The notes under the pieces were generated by a model. It was not told the DNA's origin, did not search any database, and saw nothing but the letters and a program-made list of their open reading frames with translations. Shown piece by piece: positions 6,947 through 16,302 of a stretch of DNA of 64,000 nt. How positions within the stretch are numbered: the stretch's first letter is position 1; every line of letters starts with the position of its first letter. Position numbers and translations under genes: made by a program. Source of the stretch: UBA2357 sp046295975 (GTDB taxonomy: Bacteria > Pseudomonadota > Gammaproteobacteria > Burkholderiales > Rhodocyclaceae); the NCBI GenBank assembly GCA_046295975.1, contig JBKBMG010000016.1, positions 1 to 64,000 of the forward strand, given 5' to 3'.

Positions 6947-8149
6947 TCAAAAAGCGTCGCCAGGCACGCGTACCCAGCCTTCCATGAGGATGCGGGCCGA
7001 GCGCGACATGATGGCCTTGGTGATGGTCCATTGATCGTCGACCCGCCGCGCTTCGGCGCCGACGCGCAGGGTGCCGGAGGGGTGACCGAAGCGCACCGCG
7101 TTGCGCTCGCCGCCCCCCGCGGCGAGGTTGACCAAGGTGCCGGGAATGGCTGCGGCGGTGGCGATGGCGACTGCCGCGGTGCCCATCATGGCGTGGTGCA
7201 ACTTGCCCATGGACAGCGCACGCACCAGCAGGTCGACGTCGCCGGTGGCGACCGCCCTGCCGCTGGAGGTGGTGTACGCCCTGGGCGGGGCGACGAAGGC
7301 GATCTTGGGGGTGTGCTGGCGGGTGGCGGCGTCCTCGGGTTTTGCGATCAGGCCCATGCGCAGCGCGGCGGCGACGCGGATCTGCTCGAAGCGTGCCAGG
7401 GCTTGCGGATCGCCGTTGATGTGCTCGCGCAACTCGGTGCCGGTGTACCCGATGTCCGCGGCGTTGACGAACACCGTCGGGATGCCGGCGCTGATCATCG
7501 TGGCCTTGAGCACCCCGCCCTTGACTGCGCTTTCCGGCACCGCGAGGTCGTCGACCAGATTGCCAGTGGGGAGCAGCGCGCTGCCCGCCTCCCCCTCGTC
7601 GGATGGGTCGAGGAATTCGAGCATGATCTCCGCCGCCGGAAAGGTCACGCCGTCGAGCTCGAAGTTTCCGGTCTCCTGCACCTGGCCGTCGGTGATGGGC
7701 ACGTGCGCGATGATGGTCTTGCCGATGTTGGCCTGCCAGATACGCACCGCGCACACGCCGCTGTCCGGTACGCGCTCAGCATCGATCAGCCCCGCATGGA
7801 TGGCGAAGGCGCCCACGGCGGTGGTCAGGTTGCCGCAGTTGCCGGACCAGTCCACGAAGGGTTGGTCGATGGACACCTGGCCGTAGAGATAATCCACATC
7901 ATGGTCCGGCCGGCAGCTCTTCGACAGGATCACGCATTTGCTGGTGCTCGAGGTGGCCCCGCCCATGCCGTCGATATGCGCGGCATAGGGGTCCGGGCTG
8001 CCGATGACGCGCTGGAACAAGCGGTCGCGCGCCTCACCGGGCACCCGGCAGCGCTCGGGCAGGTCGTCCAGGCGGAAGAACACGCCCTTGCTGGTGCCGC
8101 CGCGCATGTAGGTGGCGGGAATTCTGACTTGGGCTTGGGTGTCGGTCAT
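6947..8149 (-). CDS. prpF: 2-methylaconitate cis-trans isomerase PrpF
   Basis: 400 aa, the normal size for PrpF. Family features include YMRGGTSKGVFF at the N-terminus, DGMGGATSSTSKC and WSGNCGNLTTAVG, which form the two halves of the diaminopimelate-epimerase-like fold with its catalytic residues. PrpF works with AcnD, isomerising the methylaconitate that AcnD produces so that hydration to 2-methylisocitrate can proceed. The start overlaps the acnD stop by ATGA, so the two are translated together. The enzyme is cytoplasmic. Confidence 0.93.
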   Translation of the reverse strand: MTDTQAQVRIPATYMRGGTSKGVFFRLDDLPERCRVPGEARDRLFQRVIGSPDPYAAHIDGMGGATSSTSKCVILSKSCRPDHDVDYLYGQVSIDQPFVDWSGNCGNLTTAVGAFAIHAGLIDAERVPDSGVCAVRIWQANIGKTIIAHVPITDGQVQETGNFELDGVTFPAAEIMLEFLDPSDEGEAGSALLPTGNLVDDLAVPESAVKGGVLKATMISAGIPTVFVNAADIGYTGTELREHINGDPQALARFEQIRVAAALRMGLIAKPEDAATRQHTPKIAFVAPPRAYTTSSGRAVATGDVDLLVRALSMGKLHHAMMGTAAVAIATAAAIPGTLVNLAAGGGERNAVRFGHPSGTLRVGAEARRVDDQWTITKAIMSRSARILMEGWVRVPGDAF

Positions 8150-10770
8150 GCTCGTCCTTCGAGAAAGTCCTTGGCAAAGCGCTGCAGCACGCCACCGGCT
8201 TCGTACACCTGCACTTCCTCGTCGGAGTCCAGGCGGCTGGTCACCGGCACCGCTATGGTCTCACCGTTGCGGCGGTGGATGAGCAGGGTGAGCTCAGCGC
8301 GCGGCCGGCGCTGGCCGATGACGTCACAGGTTTCGGTGCCGTCGAGCCCCAGCGTCTTGCGCGTGGTGCCGGGCTTGAACTCCAGCGGCAGCACGCCCAT
8401 GCCGATGAGGTTGGTGCGATGGATGCGCTCGAAGCCCTCGGCGACGATGACCTCGACACCGGCCAGGCGCACCCCCTTGGCTGCCCAGTCGCGGCTGGAG
8501 CCCTGGCCGTAGTCGGCACCGGCGATGATGATGAGGTTCTGGCCGCGCTGCATGTAGGTCTCGATGGCCTCCCACATGCGCATCACCTGCCCCTCCGGCT
8601 CGACCCGCGCGAGCGAGCCCTGACGCACCGTGCCGTCGTCGTTCAGCACCATCTCGTTGAACAGCTTGGGGTTGGCGAAGGTGGCGCGCTGGGCGGTGAG
8701 GTGGTCGCCACGGTGGGTGGCATAGGAGTTGAAGTCCTCCTCGGGCAGGCCCATCTTCGCCAGATACTCGCCGGCGGCCGAATCCAGCAGGATGGCGTTG
8801 GACGGCGACAGGTGGTCGGTGGTGATGTTGTCCGGCAGGATGGCGAGCGGACGCATGCCCTTGAGGGAGCGTTCGCCGGCCAGCGCGCCCTCCCAGTAAG
8901 GGGGGCGCCGGATATAGGTCGATTGCGGACGCCAGTCGTAGAGCGGCGAGGCGGCGCGTTCGACCCCGGTCCTGGCGAACATCGGGATGTACACCTGCTT
9001 GAACTGCTCGGGCTTGACCGCCTCGGCGACCACCGCGTCAATTTCCTCGTCGGTGGGCCAGATGTCCTTCAGGCGCACCGCCTCGCCGGCGTGTAGGGTG
9101 AGCCAGTCCTGCTCGATGTCGAAGCGCACGGTGCCGGCGATGGCGTAGGCCACCACCAGCGGCGGACTGGCGAGAAAGGCCTGCCTGGCATAGGGGTGGA
9201 TGCGGCCGTCGAAGTTGCGGTTGCCGGACAGCACCGCGGTGGTGTAGAGGTCGCGATCGATGATCTCCTGCTGGATCTTCGGATCCAGCGCACCGCTCAT
9301 GCCGTTACAGGTGGTGCAGGCGAAGGCGACGATGCCAAAGCCCAGCGCTTCGAGGTCCTCCAGCAAGCCCGCTTCCCGCAAATAGAGCTCACCCACCTTC
9401 GAGCCCGGCGCGAGCGAGGTCTTGACCCAGGGCTTGCGCTTGAGGCCCAGCTTGCGCGCCTTGCGCGCGAGCAGGCCGGCGGCGATGAGGTTGCGCGGGT
9501 TGGAGGTGTTGGTGCAGGAGGTGATCGCGGCGATGATGACCGCGCCATCGGGCAGTTGCCCGGCAGCCTCCTGGTCAAGGGCTTGCCTGAGATTGCCGGC
9601 GATGCCGCGCTCGGCCAGTTGCGCGGTCGGCAGGCGGCGGTGTGGATTGCTGGGGCCGGCCATGTTGCGCTCGACGCTCGACAGGTCGAACTCGAGCACG
9701 CGCTCGTACTCGGCGGTGGCCAGCGCATCGGCCCACAGGCCGGCCTCCTTGGCGTAGGTCTCGACCAGCGCAAGCTGTTCGTCGCTGCGCCCGGTCAGAC
9801 GCAGGTAGTCCAGCGTCTGGCCATCGATGAAGAACATCGCCGCGGTGGCGCCATACTCCGGGGCCATGTTGGAGATGGTGGCGCGGTCGCCGATGGTGAG
9901 ACTGGCCGCACCCTCGCCGAAGAACTCCAGGTAGGCGCCGACCACACGCTGCTGGCGCAGGAACTCGGTCAGCGCCAGCACCACGTCGGTGGCGGTGATG
10001 CCCGGCTGGCGGTGGCCGTTCAGGCGGACGCCGACGATGTCCGGCAGGCGCATCCAAGAAGCGCGACCGAGCATGACGTTCTCGGCCTCCAGGCCGCCGA
10101 CGCCGACCGCGATCACGCCCAGGGCGTCGATGTGCGGGGTGTGGGAGTCGGTGCCGACACAGCTATCCGGATAGGCCAGGCCGTTGTCGCTGTGGATGAC
10201 CGGCGACATTTTCTCCAGGTTGATCTGGTGCATGATGCCGTTGCCGGCCGGGATCACGTCCACATTGTCGAAGGCGGTCTTGCACCACTCGATGAAGTGA
10301 AAGCGATCGGCGTTGCGGCGATCCTCGATTTCGCGGTTCTTGCGCAAGGCGTCGGGGTCGGAGCCGCCGCACTCCACCGCCAGCGAGTGGTCGACGATGA
10401 GTTGCACCGGCACCACCGGATTGACCTGAGCCGGGTCACCGCCCTGGTCGGCGATGGCGTCGCGCAGGCCGGCCAGATCAACAAGCGCGGTCTGGCCGAG
10501 GATGTCGTGGCACACGACGCGCGCCGGATACCACGGAAAGTCGCGCTCGCGGCGGCGCTCGACGAGTTGCTGCAGGCAGGCGTCGATGATCGCGGGGTCG
10601 GCCTTGCGCACAATGTTCTCGGCGTGGATGCGCGCGGTATAGGGCAGCCTGGCCCAGGCGCCGGGGTGGCGTGCATCGACCGCCTCACGGGCATCGAAGT
10701 AGTCCAGACCGGTACCGGGCAGGGCTTTGCGGTAACGCTCATTCATCCTCTTATTCATCCGCTTGTTCAC
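8146..10770 (-). CDS. acnD: Fe/S-dependent 2-methylcitrate dehydratase AcnD
   Basis: 874 aa, as expected for the aconitase-like AcnD. The [4Fe-4S] ligands are visible as TSCTNTSNP and CTTCNG. The substrate-domain motifs VGTDSHTPHIDALGV and GADYGQGSSRDWAAKG are present, as is the AcnD-type GPSNPHRRLP. It dehydrates 2-methylcitrate to a methylaconitate isomer and needs PrpF. The start is ambiguous: a near-perfect 12-bp repeat encodes MNKR-MNKR-MNER, giving possible starts at 10770 (GTG), 10758 and 10746. It lies 12 bp downstream of prpC and overlaps prpF. Confidence 0.93.
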   Translation of the reverse strand: MNKRMNKRMNERYRKALPGTGLDYFDAREAVDARHPGAWARLPYTARIHAENIVRKADPAIIDACLQQLVERRRERDFPWYPARVVCHDILGQTALVDLAGLRDAIADQGGDPAQVNPVVPVQLIVDHSLAVECGGSDPDALRKNREIEDRRNADRFHFIEWCKTAFDNVDVIPAGNGIMHQINLEKMSPVIHSDNGLAYPDSCVGTDSHTPHIDALGVIAVGVGGLEAENVMLGRASWMRLPDIVGVRLNGHRQPGITATDVVLALTEFLRQQRVVGAYLEFFGEGAASLTIGDRATISNMAPEYGATAAMFFIDGQTLDYLRLTGRSDEQLALVETYAKEAGLWADALATAEYERVLEFDLSSVERNMAGPSNPHRRLPTAQLAERGIAGNLRQALDQEAAGQLPDGAVIIAAITSCTNTSNPRNLIAAGLLARKARKLGLKRKPWVKTSLAPGSKVGELYLREAGLLEDLEALGFGIVAFACTTCNGMSGALDPKIQQEIIDRDLYTTAVLSGNRNFDGRIHPYARQAFLASPPLVVAYAIAGTVRFDIEQDWLTLHAGEAVRLKDIWPTDEEIDAVVAEAVKPEQFKQVYIPMFARTGVERAASPLYDWRPQSTYIRRPPYWEGALAGERSLKGMRPLAILPDNITTDHLSPSNAILLDSAAGEYLAKMGLPEEDFNSYATHRGDHLTAQRATFANPKLFNEMVLNDDGTVRQGSLARVEPEGQVMRMWEAIETYMQRGQNLIIIAGADYGQGSSRDWAAKGVRLAGVEVIVAEGFERIHRTNLIGMGVLPLEFKPGTTRKTLGLDGTETCDVIGQRRPRAELTLLIHRRNGETIAVPVTSRLDSDEEVQVYEAGGVLQRFAKDFLEGRA

Positions 10771-10782
10771 CTTTTCCCCGCC

Positions 10783-11940
10783 TCACTGCCGCTGCTCGAT
10801 GGGCACGAACACCTGATCGTCCGGGCCGACATAGTGGGCGCTGGGGCGGATGATCTTGTTGTCGATGCGCTGCTCGATGATGTGCGCCGCCCAACCGCTG
10901 GTGCGCGAGATGACGAACAACGGGGTGAACATCGCCGTGGGCACGCCCATCATGTGATAGCTCACCGCGCTGAACCAGTCGAGGTTGGGGAACATCTGCT
11001 TGACCTCCCACATGACCTGCTCCAGGCGCTCGGCAATGTCGTACATCTTGGTCGAGCCGGCCTCGTCGGACAGGCGCCTGGCCACGTCCTTGATGACGAC
11101 GTTGCGCGGGTCGCTCACGGTATACACCGGGTGGCCGAAACCGATCACCACCTCCTTGGCCTCGACCCGGCGGCGGATGTCGGCTTCCGCCTCGTCCGGC
11201 GTGTCGTAGCGCTTCTGGATGTCGAAGGCCGCCTCGTTGGCGCCGCCGTGCTTGGGGCCGCGCAGGGCGCCAATGGCGCCGGCGATGGCCGAATACACAT
11301 CGCTGCCGGTACCGGTGATCACCCGCGCGGTAAAGGTGGAAGCGTTGAACTCGTGCTCGGCGTACAGGTTGAGCGAGGTATGCATCGCCCGCACCCAGGT
11401 TTCCGACGGCTTTTCGCCGTGCAGCAGGTGCAGAAAGTGGCCGCCAATGGAGTCGTCGTCGGTTTCCACCTCGACGCGCTGGCCCTTGGTGGACCAGTGA
11501 TACCAGTACAACAGCATCGAGCCGAGCGAGGCCATCAGACGGTCGGCGATGTCGCGCGCGCCGGCGACGTTGTGGTCATCCTTCTCCGGCAGCACACAGC
11601 CCAGCGCCGACACACCGGTGCGCATCACGTCCATCGGATGCGCGGAGGCCGGCAGGCGCTCCAGCGCCTCCTTGACGCTGGCGGGCAACCCGCGCATGGA
11701 CCTGAGCCTGGCCTTGTAAGCGCGCAGTTCGGCCCTGTTGGGCAGCTTGCCATGCACCAGCAGATGGGCCACCTCCTCGAATTCGCAGCGCTCGGCGAGG
11801 TCGAGGATGTCGTAGCCGCGGTAGTGCAGGTCGTTGCCGGTTTTGCCGACGGTGCACAAGGCGGTGTTGCCGGCCGTGACGCCCGACAGGGCGACGGACT
11901 TCTTCGGCTTGAAGGTGGATTCGGCGGCGTGTGTGCTCAT
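10783..11940 (-). CDS. prpC: 2-methylcitrate synthase PrpC
   Basis: 385 aa, short citrate synthase type without the N-terminal extension of housekeeping GltA. Catalytic His residues lie in KHGGANEAA and GFGHPVYT, with the Asp in NLDWFSA. LSGVTAGNTALCTVG near the N-terminus is the PrpC-type opening. It condenses propionyl-CoA with oxaloacetate. It is the first gene of the leftward operon prpC-acnD-prpF-lyase-gntR, and its promoter lies in the 159-bp gap to a divergent ScfR/RamB-like regulator. Confidence 0.93.
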   Translation of the reverse strand: MSTHAAESTFKPKKSVALSGVTAGNTALCTVGKTGNDLHYRGYDILDLAERCEFEEVAHLLVHGKLPNRAELRAYKARLRSMRGLPASVKEALERLPASAHPMDVMRTGVSALGCVLPEKDDHNVAGARDIADRLMASLGSMLLYWYHWSTKGQRVEVETDDDSIGGHFLHLLHGEKPSETWVRAMHTSLNLYAEHEFNASTFTARVITGTGSDVYSAIAGAIGALRGPKHGGANEAAFDIQKRYDTPDEAEADIRRRVEAKEVVIGFGHPVYTVSDPRNVVIKDVARRLSDEAGSTKMYDIAERLEQVMWEVKQMFPNLDWFSAVSYHMMGVPTAMFTPLFVISRTSGWAAHIIEQRIDNKIIRPSAHYVGPDDQVFVPIEQRQ

Positions 11941-11988
11941 GAGGAACTCCAGGCGAAAGAGTGGGAGGGTTTGCGTTTGTCGGTGTTT

Positions 11989-12079
11989 GTTCGCAATATA
12001 CGCACTCTGGAGTTTTATTAAACAGCTGAATTGGCGTGTATTTGTGAATGAACAGAGCTTGATTTGCGAAGTTTGCGAA
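11989..12079. promoter_or_regulatory. Putative ScfR-type operator cluster
   Basis: TTTGCGAA occurs at 12063-12070 and 12072-12079, TTTGTGAA at 12041-12048, and the inverted form TTCGCAAT at 11990-11997, all within the gap between prpC and the divergent ScfR/RamB-like regulator. The tandem copies lie 21 bp before the regulator's ATG, and the inverted copy overlaps the prpC -10. Binding by that regulator is inferred from position and repetition. Confidence 0.5.
11995..12022 (-). promoter_or_regulatory. Probable prpC promoter
   Basis: On the minus strand TTTAAT (12022-12017), 16 bp, then TATATT (12000-11995). The -10 runs directly into a TTGCGAA element (11996-11990), as expected for a regulated promoter. 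The 5' leader would be about 50 bases. Confidence 0.45.
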
Positions 12080-12099
12080 TGCTCTCGTCAGGAAAAGCA

Positions 12100-13578
12100 A
12101 TGAAGAAAGTCTTTACCGGCGTGCGCTTGCGCCGCCTGCGCGAGGAGCGCGGTCTGACCCAGGCCGCGCTCGCCCGCCTGCTGGAGATCTCCCCCAGCTA
12201 TCTGAACCAGATCGAGCAGAACCAGCGGCCGCTGACGGTGCCGGTGCTGTTGCGTATCAGTGCCACCCTGGGCGTGGACGTGCAGCGTTTCTCCGACGAC
12301 GATGAAGGCCGGTTGGTGGCGGAACTGCGCGATGTACTGGGCGAGGCCGGACAAGCCGCGCTTGGTGGCGAAAGCGTGTCACTCGCCGAAATCCGCGAAC
12401 TGGCCAGCCAGATGCCGGCTGTGGCACGCGCGTTGCTCGCGCTCGACCGCCGCCGACGCGAGGCCGAAACGCGGCTGGTGGGTTATGCCTCGCGGCTGGG
12501 CGAGGAGCGTGGCGCGGCGCTGGCGGCTGCGCCGATGCCGTACGAGGAGGTGCGCGACTTCTTCTATGCGCGCCACAATTACATCGACAGTCTGGATGTG
12601 CTGGCAGAGCGGTGTTTCGGAGAATGGGGGTTGGAGATCGGGCGCGCCGATCGCGGTCTGGGCGAACGCCTGACGCGGGCACATGGAATCGCGGTCGAGA
12701 TCTGTCGGGACACAGACCTGGCGGTCGAACTGGATGGCGCGGGCGCAGCGCGGATGCCGCTGCGCGAGTTCGATCCGGCGCGGCGCCAGTTGCGCCTTTC
12801 AGCGCAGCTCGATGCCGGTCAGCGGGCTTTCCAGATGGCGACGCAACTCGCGCTGCTGGAAGTGCGGGACGACATCGAGCGCCTCGTCCTCGAGGGCGCG
12901 TTTCTCGGCGACGAGGCGCGTTCCCTGGCCAGGATAGGCCTGGCCAACTACTTCGCCGGGGCGCTGATTCTTCCCTACCGCCGCTTTCTTTCCGTCGCCG
13001 AGGCTTTGTCCTACGACATCGACCTGCTGGGTCATCGGTTCGGGGTCGGCTTCGAGACCGTTTGCCACCGCTTGTCCACGTTGCAGCGCCCGCAGGCTCG
13101 AGGCGTACCGTTCATCTTCGTGAGGGTGGACCGTGCCGGCAATATTTCCAAGCGCCAGTCGGCCACGGATTTTCACTTCTCCCGAGTGGGCGGCACCTGT
13201 CCCCTGTGGAGCGTGTACGAGGCATTTGCACGTCCCGGGCAGATCGTCACGCAACTTGCGTCGATGTCGGATGGGCGGGGCTATCTGTGGGTTGCGCGCA
13301 CGGTAACCCATCGTCGCGGCGGCTGGGGTGTGCTGGACAAGACCTTCGCGGTGGGTCTGGGGTGCGACCTGCGGCATGCGTCACGCCTGGTGTATTCGCG
13401 CGGTCTGCCCCTGGACGACCCGGCCGCGCGCACCCCCATCGGCGCCGGTTGCAAGATCTGCGAGCGCCCGGCGTGTCCGCAGCGGGCCTTTCCCCCGGTG
13501 GGGCCGCGGCTGGCAGCCGACCCGGACCAGAGCTGGTTCGAGCCCTATGCCGCGGATGGCGGCCAGCGGCGGGGGTGA
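12100..13578 (+). CDS. ScfR/RamB-like short-chain acyl-CoA regulator
   Basis: 492 aa from the ATG at 12100, which has AGGAAAAG upstream; an earlier in-frame start at 12064 would cover the repeated operator sites. The N-terminus is an Xre helix-turn-helix (LTQAALARLLEISPSYLNQIEQNQR, about residues 15-39). The middle carries the IrrE/DUF955-like segment and the C-terminus the DUF2083 type with GCKICERPACPQRAF. RamB and ScfR relatives control acetate/propionate genes and are thought to sense acyl-CoA. The gene is divergent from prpC, so it is the most likely regulator of that operon, and it probably also controls itself. Confidence 0.88.
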   Translation: MKKVFTGVRLRRLREERGLTQAALARLLEISPSYLNQIEQNQRPLTVPVLLRISATLGVDVQRFSDDDEGRLVAELRDVLGEAGQAALGGESVSLAEIRELASQMPAVARALLALDRRRREAETRLVGYASRLGEERGAALAAAPMPYEEVRDFFYARHNYIDSLDVLAERCFGEWGLEIGRADRGLGERLTRAHGIAVEICRDTDLAVELDGAGAARMPLREFDPARRQLRLSAQLDAGQRAFQMATQLALLEVRDDIERLVLEGAFLGDEARSLARIGLANYFAGALILPYRRFLSVAEALSYDIDLLGHRFGVGFETVCHRLSTLQRPQARGVPFIFVRVDRAGNISKRQSATDFHFSRVGGTCPLWSVYEAFARPGQIVTQLASMSDGRGYLWVARTVTHRRGGWGVLDKTFAVGLGCDLRHASRLVYSRGLPLDDPAARTPIGAGCKICERPACPQRAFPPVGPRLAADPDQSWFEPYAADGGQRRG

Positions 13579-13642
13579 GGTGTGGCCCGTCGTGCCGCGG
13601 CGTCCGCGGCGGCGACGGGGCAGCGCGGCGCCCCGGCGGGGG

Positions 13643-14665
13643 TCAGATGCTCACCACCACCCGGCCGTCGATGCGGCCTTCCTTCATGCGGGTGAAGATG
13701 GCGTTGATGTTGTCCAGGCTGTCGGTGCTGTAGTGCGAGGCCACCTTGCCTTCGCCGGCGAAGGCAAGCGCTTCTTCCAGATCCTTGCGCGTGCCGACGA
13801 TGGAGCCGCGCACGGTCTTGGCGTTGAGCACCACGTCGAAGATCGGCAGGCCGAAGTCGCCCGGGGGCAGGCCCACCAGTGACATCGTACCGCGTTTGTG
13901 CAGCATGCCCAGGCCCTGGGCGAAGGCGCTGCGCGACACGGCGGTCACGAGCACGCCGTGGGCGCCGCGGATGTGCGCCTGAACGGTGGCCACCGGGTCG
14001 GTGGTGGCGGCATTGATCACTTCGTCGGCGCCCAGGCTGCGGGCGAGGGCGAGCTTGTCGTCAGACACGTCCACTGCGATCACATGGAAGCCCATGGCCT
14101 TGGCGTATTGCACGGCCATGTGGCCCAGGCCGCCGATGCCGGAGATTGCCACCCAGTCGCCGGGCTTGCACTCGAGCACCTTGAGCCCCTTGTACACGGT
14201 GACACCGGCACACAACACCGGCGCGGCGGGGGCGAACTCCAGGGTGTCGGGCAGGCGGCCGACGTAGTTGGGGTCGGCGAGCACGTATTCGGCGTAGCCG
14301 CCATTGACACTGTAGCCGGTCATCTGCTGGTGGTCGCACAGGGTTTCCCAGCCGGTGAGGCAGTGTTCGCAGTGGCCGCAGGCGGTGTGCAGCCACGGCA
14401 CGCCAACGCGGTCGCCTTCACGCACGTGCGTGACGCCTTCACCGACGGCGGCGACGAAACCGACGCCCTCATGTCCGGGAATGAAGGGCAGTGGCGGCTT
14501 GACCGGCCAGTCGCCGTCCGCCGCATGCAGGTCGGTGTGGCACACACCCGAGGCGACGACTTTTACCAGTACCTGCCCGCGCCCGACGGCTGGGACGGGG
14601 ACTTCCTCGATCTGCAAGGGGGCGCCGAAGCTGTGAACGACGGCGGCTTTCATCGTGTTGGCCAT
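13643..14665 (-). CDS. adhP: Zinc alcohol dehydrogenase AdhP
   Basis: 340 aa from the ATG at 14665, with GGAAGGAG upstream; longer in-frame starts are not family-like. Catalytic zinc ligands are in GVCHTDLH and GHEGVG. The structural zinc cluster is CGHCEHCLTGWETLC, and the NAD fold is SGIGGLGHMAVQYAKAMG. It oxidises primary alcohols such as ethanol or propanol, or reduces the aldehydes. Beside a propionate/short-chain-acyl locus it may feed propanol or ethanol carbon, though it faces the regulator gene and is not in that operon. Confidence 0.9.
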   Translation of the reverse strand: MANTMKAAVVHSFGAPLQIEEVPVPAVGRGQVLVKVVASGVCHTDLHAADGDWPVKPPLPFIPGHEGVGFVAAVGEGVTHVREGDRVGVPWLHTACGHCEHCLTGWETLCDHQQMTGYSVNGGYAEYVLADPNYVGRLPDTLEFAPAAPVLCAGVTVYKGLKVLECKPGDWVAISGIGGLGHMAVQYAKAMGFHVIAVDVSDDKLALARSLGADEVINAATTDPVATVQAHIRGAHGVLVTAVSRSAFAQGLGMLHKRGTMSLVGLPPGDFGLPIFDVVLNAKTVRGSIVGTRKDLEEALAFAGEGKVASHYSTDSLDNINAIFTRMKEGRIDGRVVVSI

Positions 14666-14967
14666 GATTGGACTCCTTCCGGGGGATGGCTGATGGAGGT
14701 GCGCGGTGACGCAGCGTGCGGCAAGGTGGCGCGGTTCGCTGGACGCCGGGCAATTGTTGGCGTTTGGTGCGTGAATCGTGACGGCCAGATCGGTCCATGG
14801 CTCAAGCATAGACGCCTGCTGGCGTGGGAGCTTGATCCGGGTCAACAGTCGTTCGCTGGTGCGTTGGCGTTGCGGCGCGGCCTGTGTCGCGAGCATGTGC
14901 GAGCGTGCAGGCATGTAGGGGCGTTCGCGACGGATGTCCGCTACATGGCTTCCGCTGATCACTGAAA

Positions 14968-14985
14968 TGGTTACAATTGCAACCA
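14968..14985. promoter_or_regulatory. Imperfect dyad upstream of copper-type cluster
   Basis: TGGTTACAA-TTGCAACCA is an 18-bp dyad with one mismatched pair, ending 49 bp before the DUF2946 start. It could be an operator for the copper-type cluster. It does not match a well-known regulator site that I can name with confidence. Confidence 0.4.
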
Positions 14986-15034
14986 CGGTCGTGGCGCCTG
15001 CTTCGATCGACCCCCGACCCTGGATCGCGCCGAA

Positions 15035-15430
15035 ATGCGTTTCGCCCGTGCTCACCTGTTGATCGCCGCCCGTATCGCCTTGTTAGCGATGCTGATGGTG
15101 GCGTTCGCGCCCACCGTGAGCAGGATGCTTGCGCCGGCGGGGCAGGAGGGCGCGGTATGGGCAGAGTTGTGCACCGGCGCCGGTATTGAGTACGTGATGC
15201 TCGCCGGCGATGCCGATTCGGACGGGCACACGCATGTGGCGCCGTCCAGCGATCATTGCCCGTATTGCAAGGTCAATGGTGGCGCGCCGGTGCTTGCCGG
15301 TGTCGGCGACCTGACCGTGCTCTGGCTACCCCCCGCGCGCGACCCACTGCCGCGCGCCTTTCTGTTTGCGCCACGCGTGCTGCATGCGTGGTCCACCGCC
15401 CACCCCCGGGCACCCCCGCTCGTCTCCTGA
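15035..15430 (+). CDS. DUF2946 family protein
   Basis: 131 aa. A single N-terminal hydrophobic segment (about residues 8-30) is followed by ELCTG and the HCPYC motif (about 74-78) that define DUF2946. These proteins are small, exported or membrane-anchored, and often found beside copper-handling genes; their Cys/His motifs suggest metal binding, but no function is established. It opens an apparent cluster with mbnP, mbnH and a PCuAC-like gene. Confidence 0.75.
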   Translation: MRFARAHLLIAARIALLAMLMVAFAPTVSRMLAPAGQEGAVWAELCTGAGIEYVMLAGDADSDGHTHVAPSSDHCPYCKVNGGAPVLAGVGDLTVLWLPPARDPLPRAFLFAPRVLHAWSTAHPRAPPLVS

Positions 15431-15628
15431 AGCTTGATACGCCCCGGGCGGTAGTCTCGCCTGTTCTTCCCTTCTTTTTCCACTGACGCCTGGCGCTCGT
15501 CCGGCGGAGCCTGTCGCACGCGGTTGCTCGCCGCGGCGGCCGGTGTGGGGAGGAACAGGTCGACTGCCCGTTTCAATCGGCGAACGTCTCCCGCGTGGTG
15601 ACAGACCGCCGTGCTCCAGGAGCCATGC

Positions 15629-16147
15629 ATGTTGCGCAGATTGTGTGCCGTGCCACGCGCGATGCGCGCTGGCGCGCTTGCCGCGCGCGGTGTCGCGCGC
15701 AGCCCGCGAGGCCGCATGTGCTCCCGTGCACGGCAGGCGCGGTGGCTGCTGGTGCTGTTGGTGTTGTGGTTGCTTCAGGCGGGCACCCTGGCGGCGATAC
15801 AGATTGCGGTGGCGGTTCAGCCCGACCGTTTCGACGACATCTGCTTCAGCGTGTCCGTGTCGGATCGCGCGCTTGTGGTCGGTGGCGCGGGGCGCTCCGA
15901 CGAAACGGGCCAGACCGACGAATTCAACGAGTCCGCTCCGGACAGCGCCGTGTGGCACTGTCCGTTCTACGTGCTGGGCGAGCGGCCGGTGCTGCCGGTC
16001 GTCGCCGTTCTGGCGGACGGCCCGCGCGTCGATGCTGCGGCGCCACCGCCGTCGCTCGCCGATCCCCTTCTTCGTTCAGCGCCCGCTTACGTTCTCCCGT
16101 TGGTGCGGGCCCCGCCTGTGACCGTTGCCATCCCGCTCCATTGCTGA
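15629..16147 (+). CDS. DUF2946-like membrane-anchored protein
   Basis: 172 aa from the ATG at 15629 with AGGAG at 15617. A basic N-terminus is followed by one hydrophobic segment (WLLVLLVLWLLQAG, about residues 44-57). The outer part has DDICFSVSV and WHCPFYV, which echo the ELCTG and HCPYC motifs of the preceding gene, but with Tyr in place of the last Cys. It is probably a diverged relative with a weakened metal motif. It lies 198 bp after the first DUF2946 gene. Confidence 0.5.
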   Translation: MLRRLCAVPRAMRAGALAARGVARSPRGRMCSRARQARWLLVLLVLWLLQAGTLAAIQIAVAVQPDRFDDICFSVSVSDRALVVGGAGRSDETGQTDEFNESAPDSAVWHCPFYVLGERPVLPVVAVLADGPRVDAAAPPPSLADPLLRSAPAYVLPLVRAPPVTVAIPLHC

Positions 16148-16302
16148 CTGGACCCGCCACCAAGGTGCCGCTTCATTCGAGGCGCGGTGGTACGCGCCCG
16201 TCCAGTCTCCGAGTCTCAGAACATGGGAATGACATGGTCGCCCGTTCGTCGCCAGCCGCGCGCAAGCGACTGCCGCAACGGTGGCCCAAACAGGATACGA
16301 AG

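Noticed and set aside
9196..12021. A 941-codon open frame on the plus strand
   Set aside because: It lies wholly opposite acnD and prpC, has no family features and reflects high third-position GC in the real genes.
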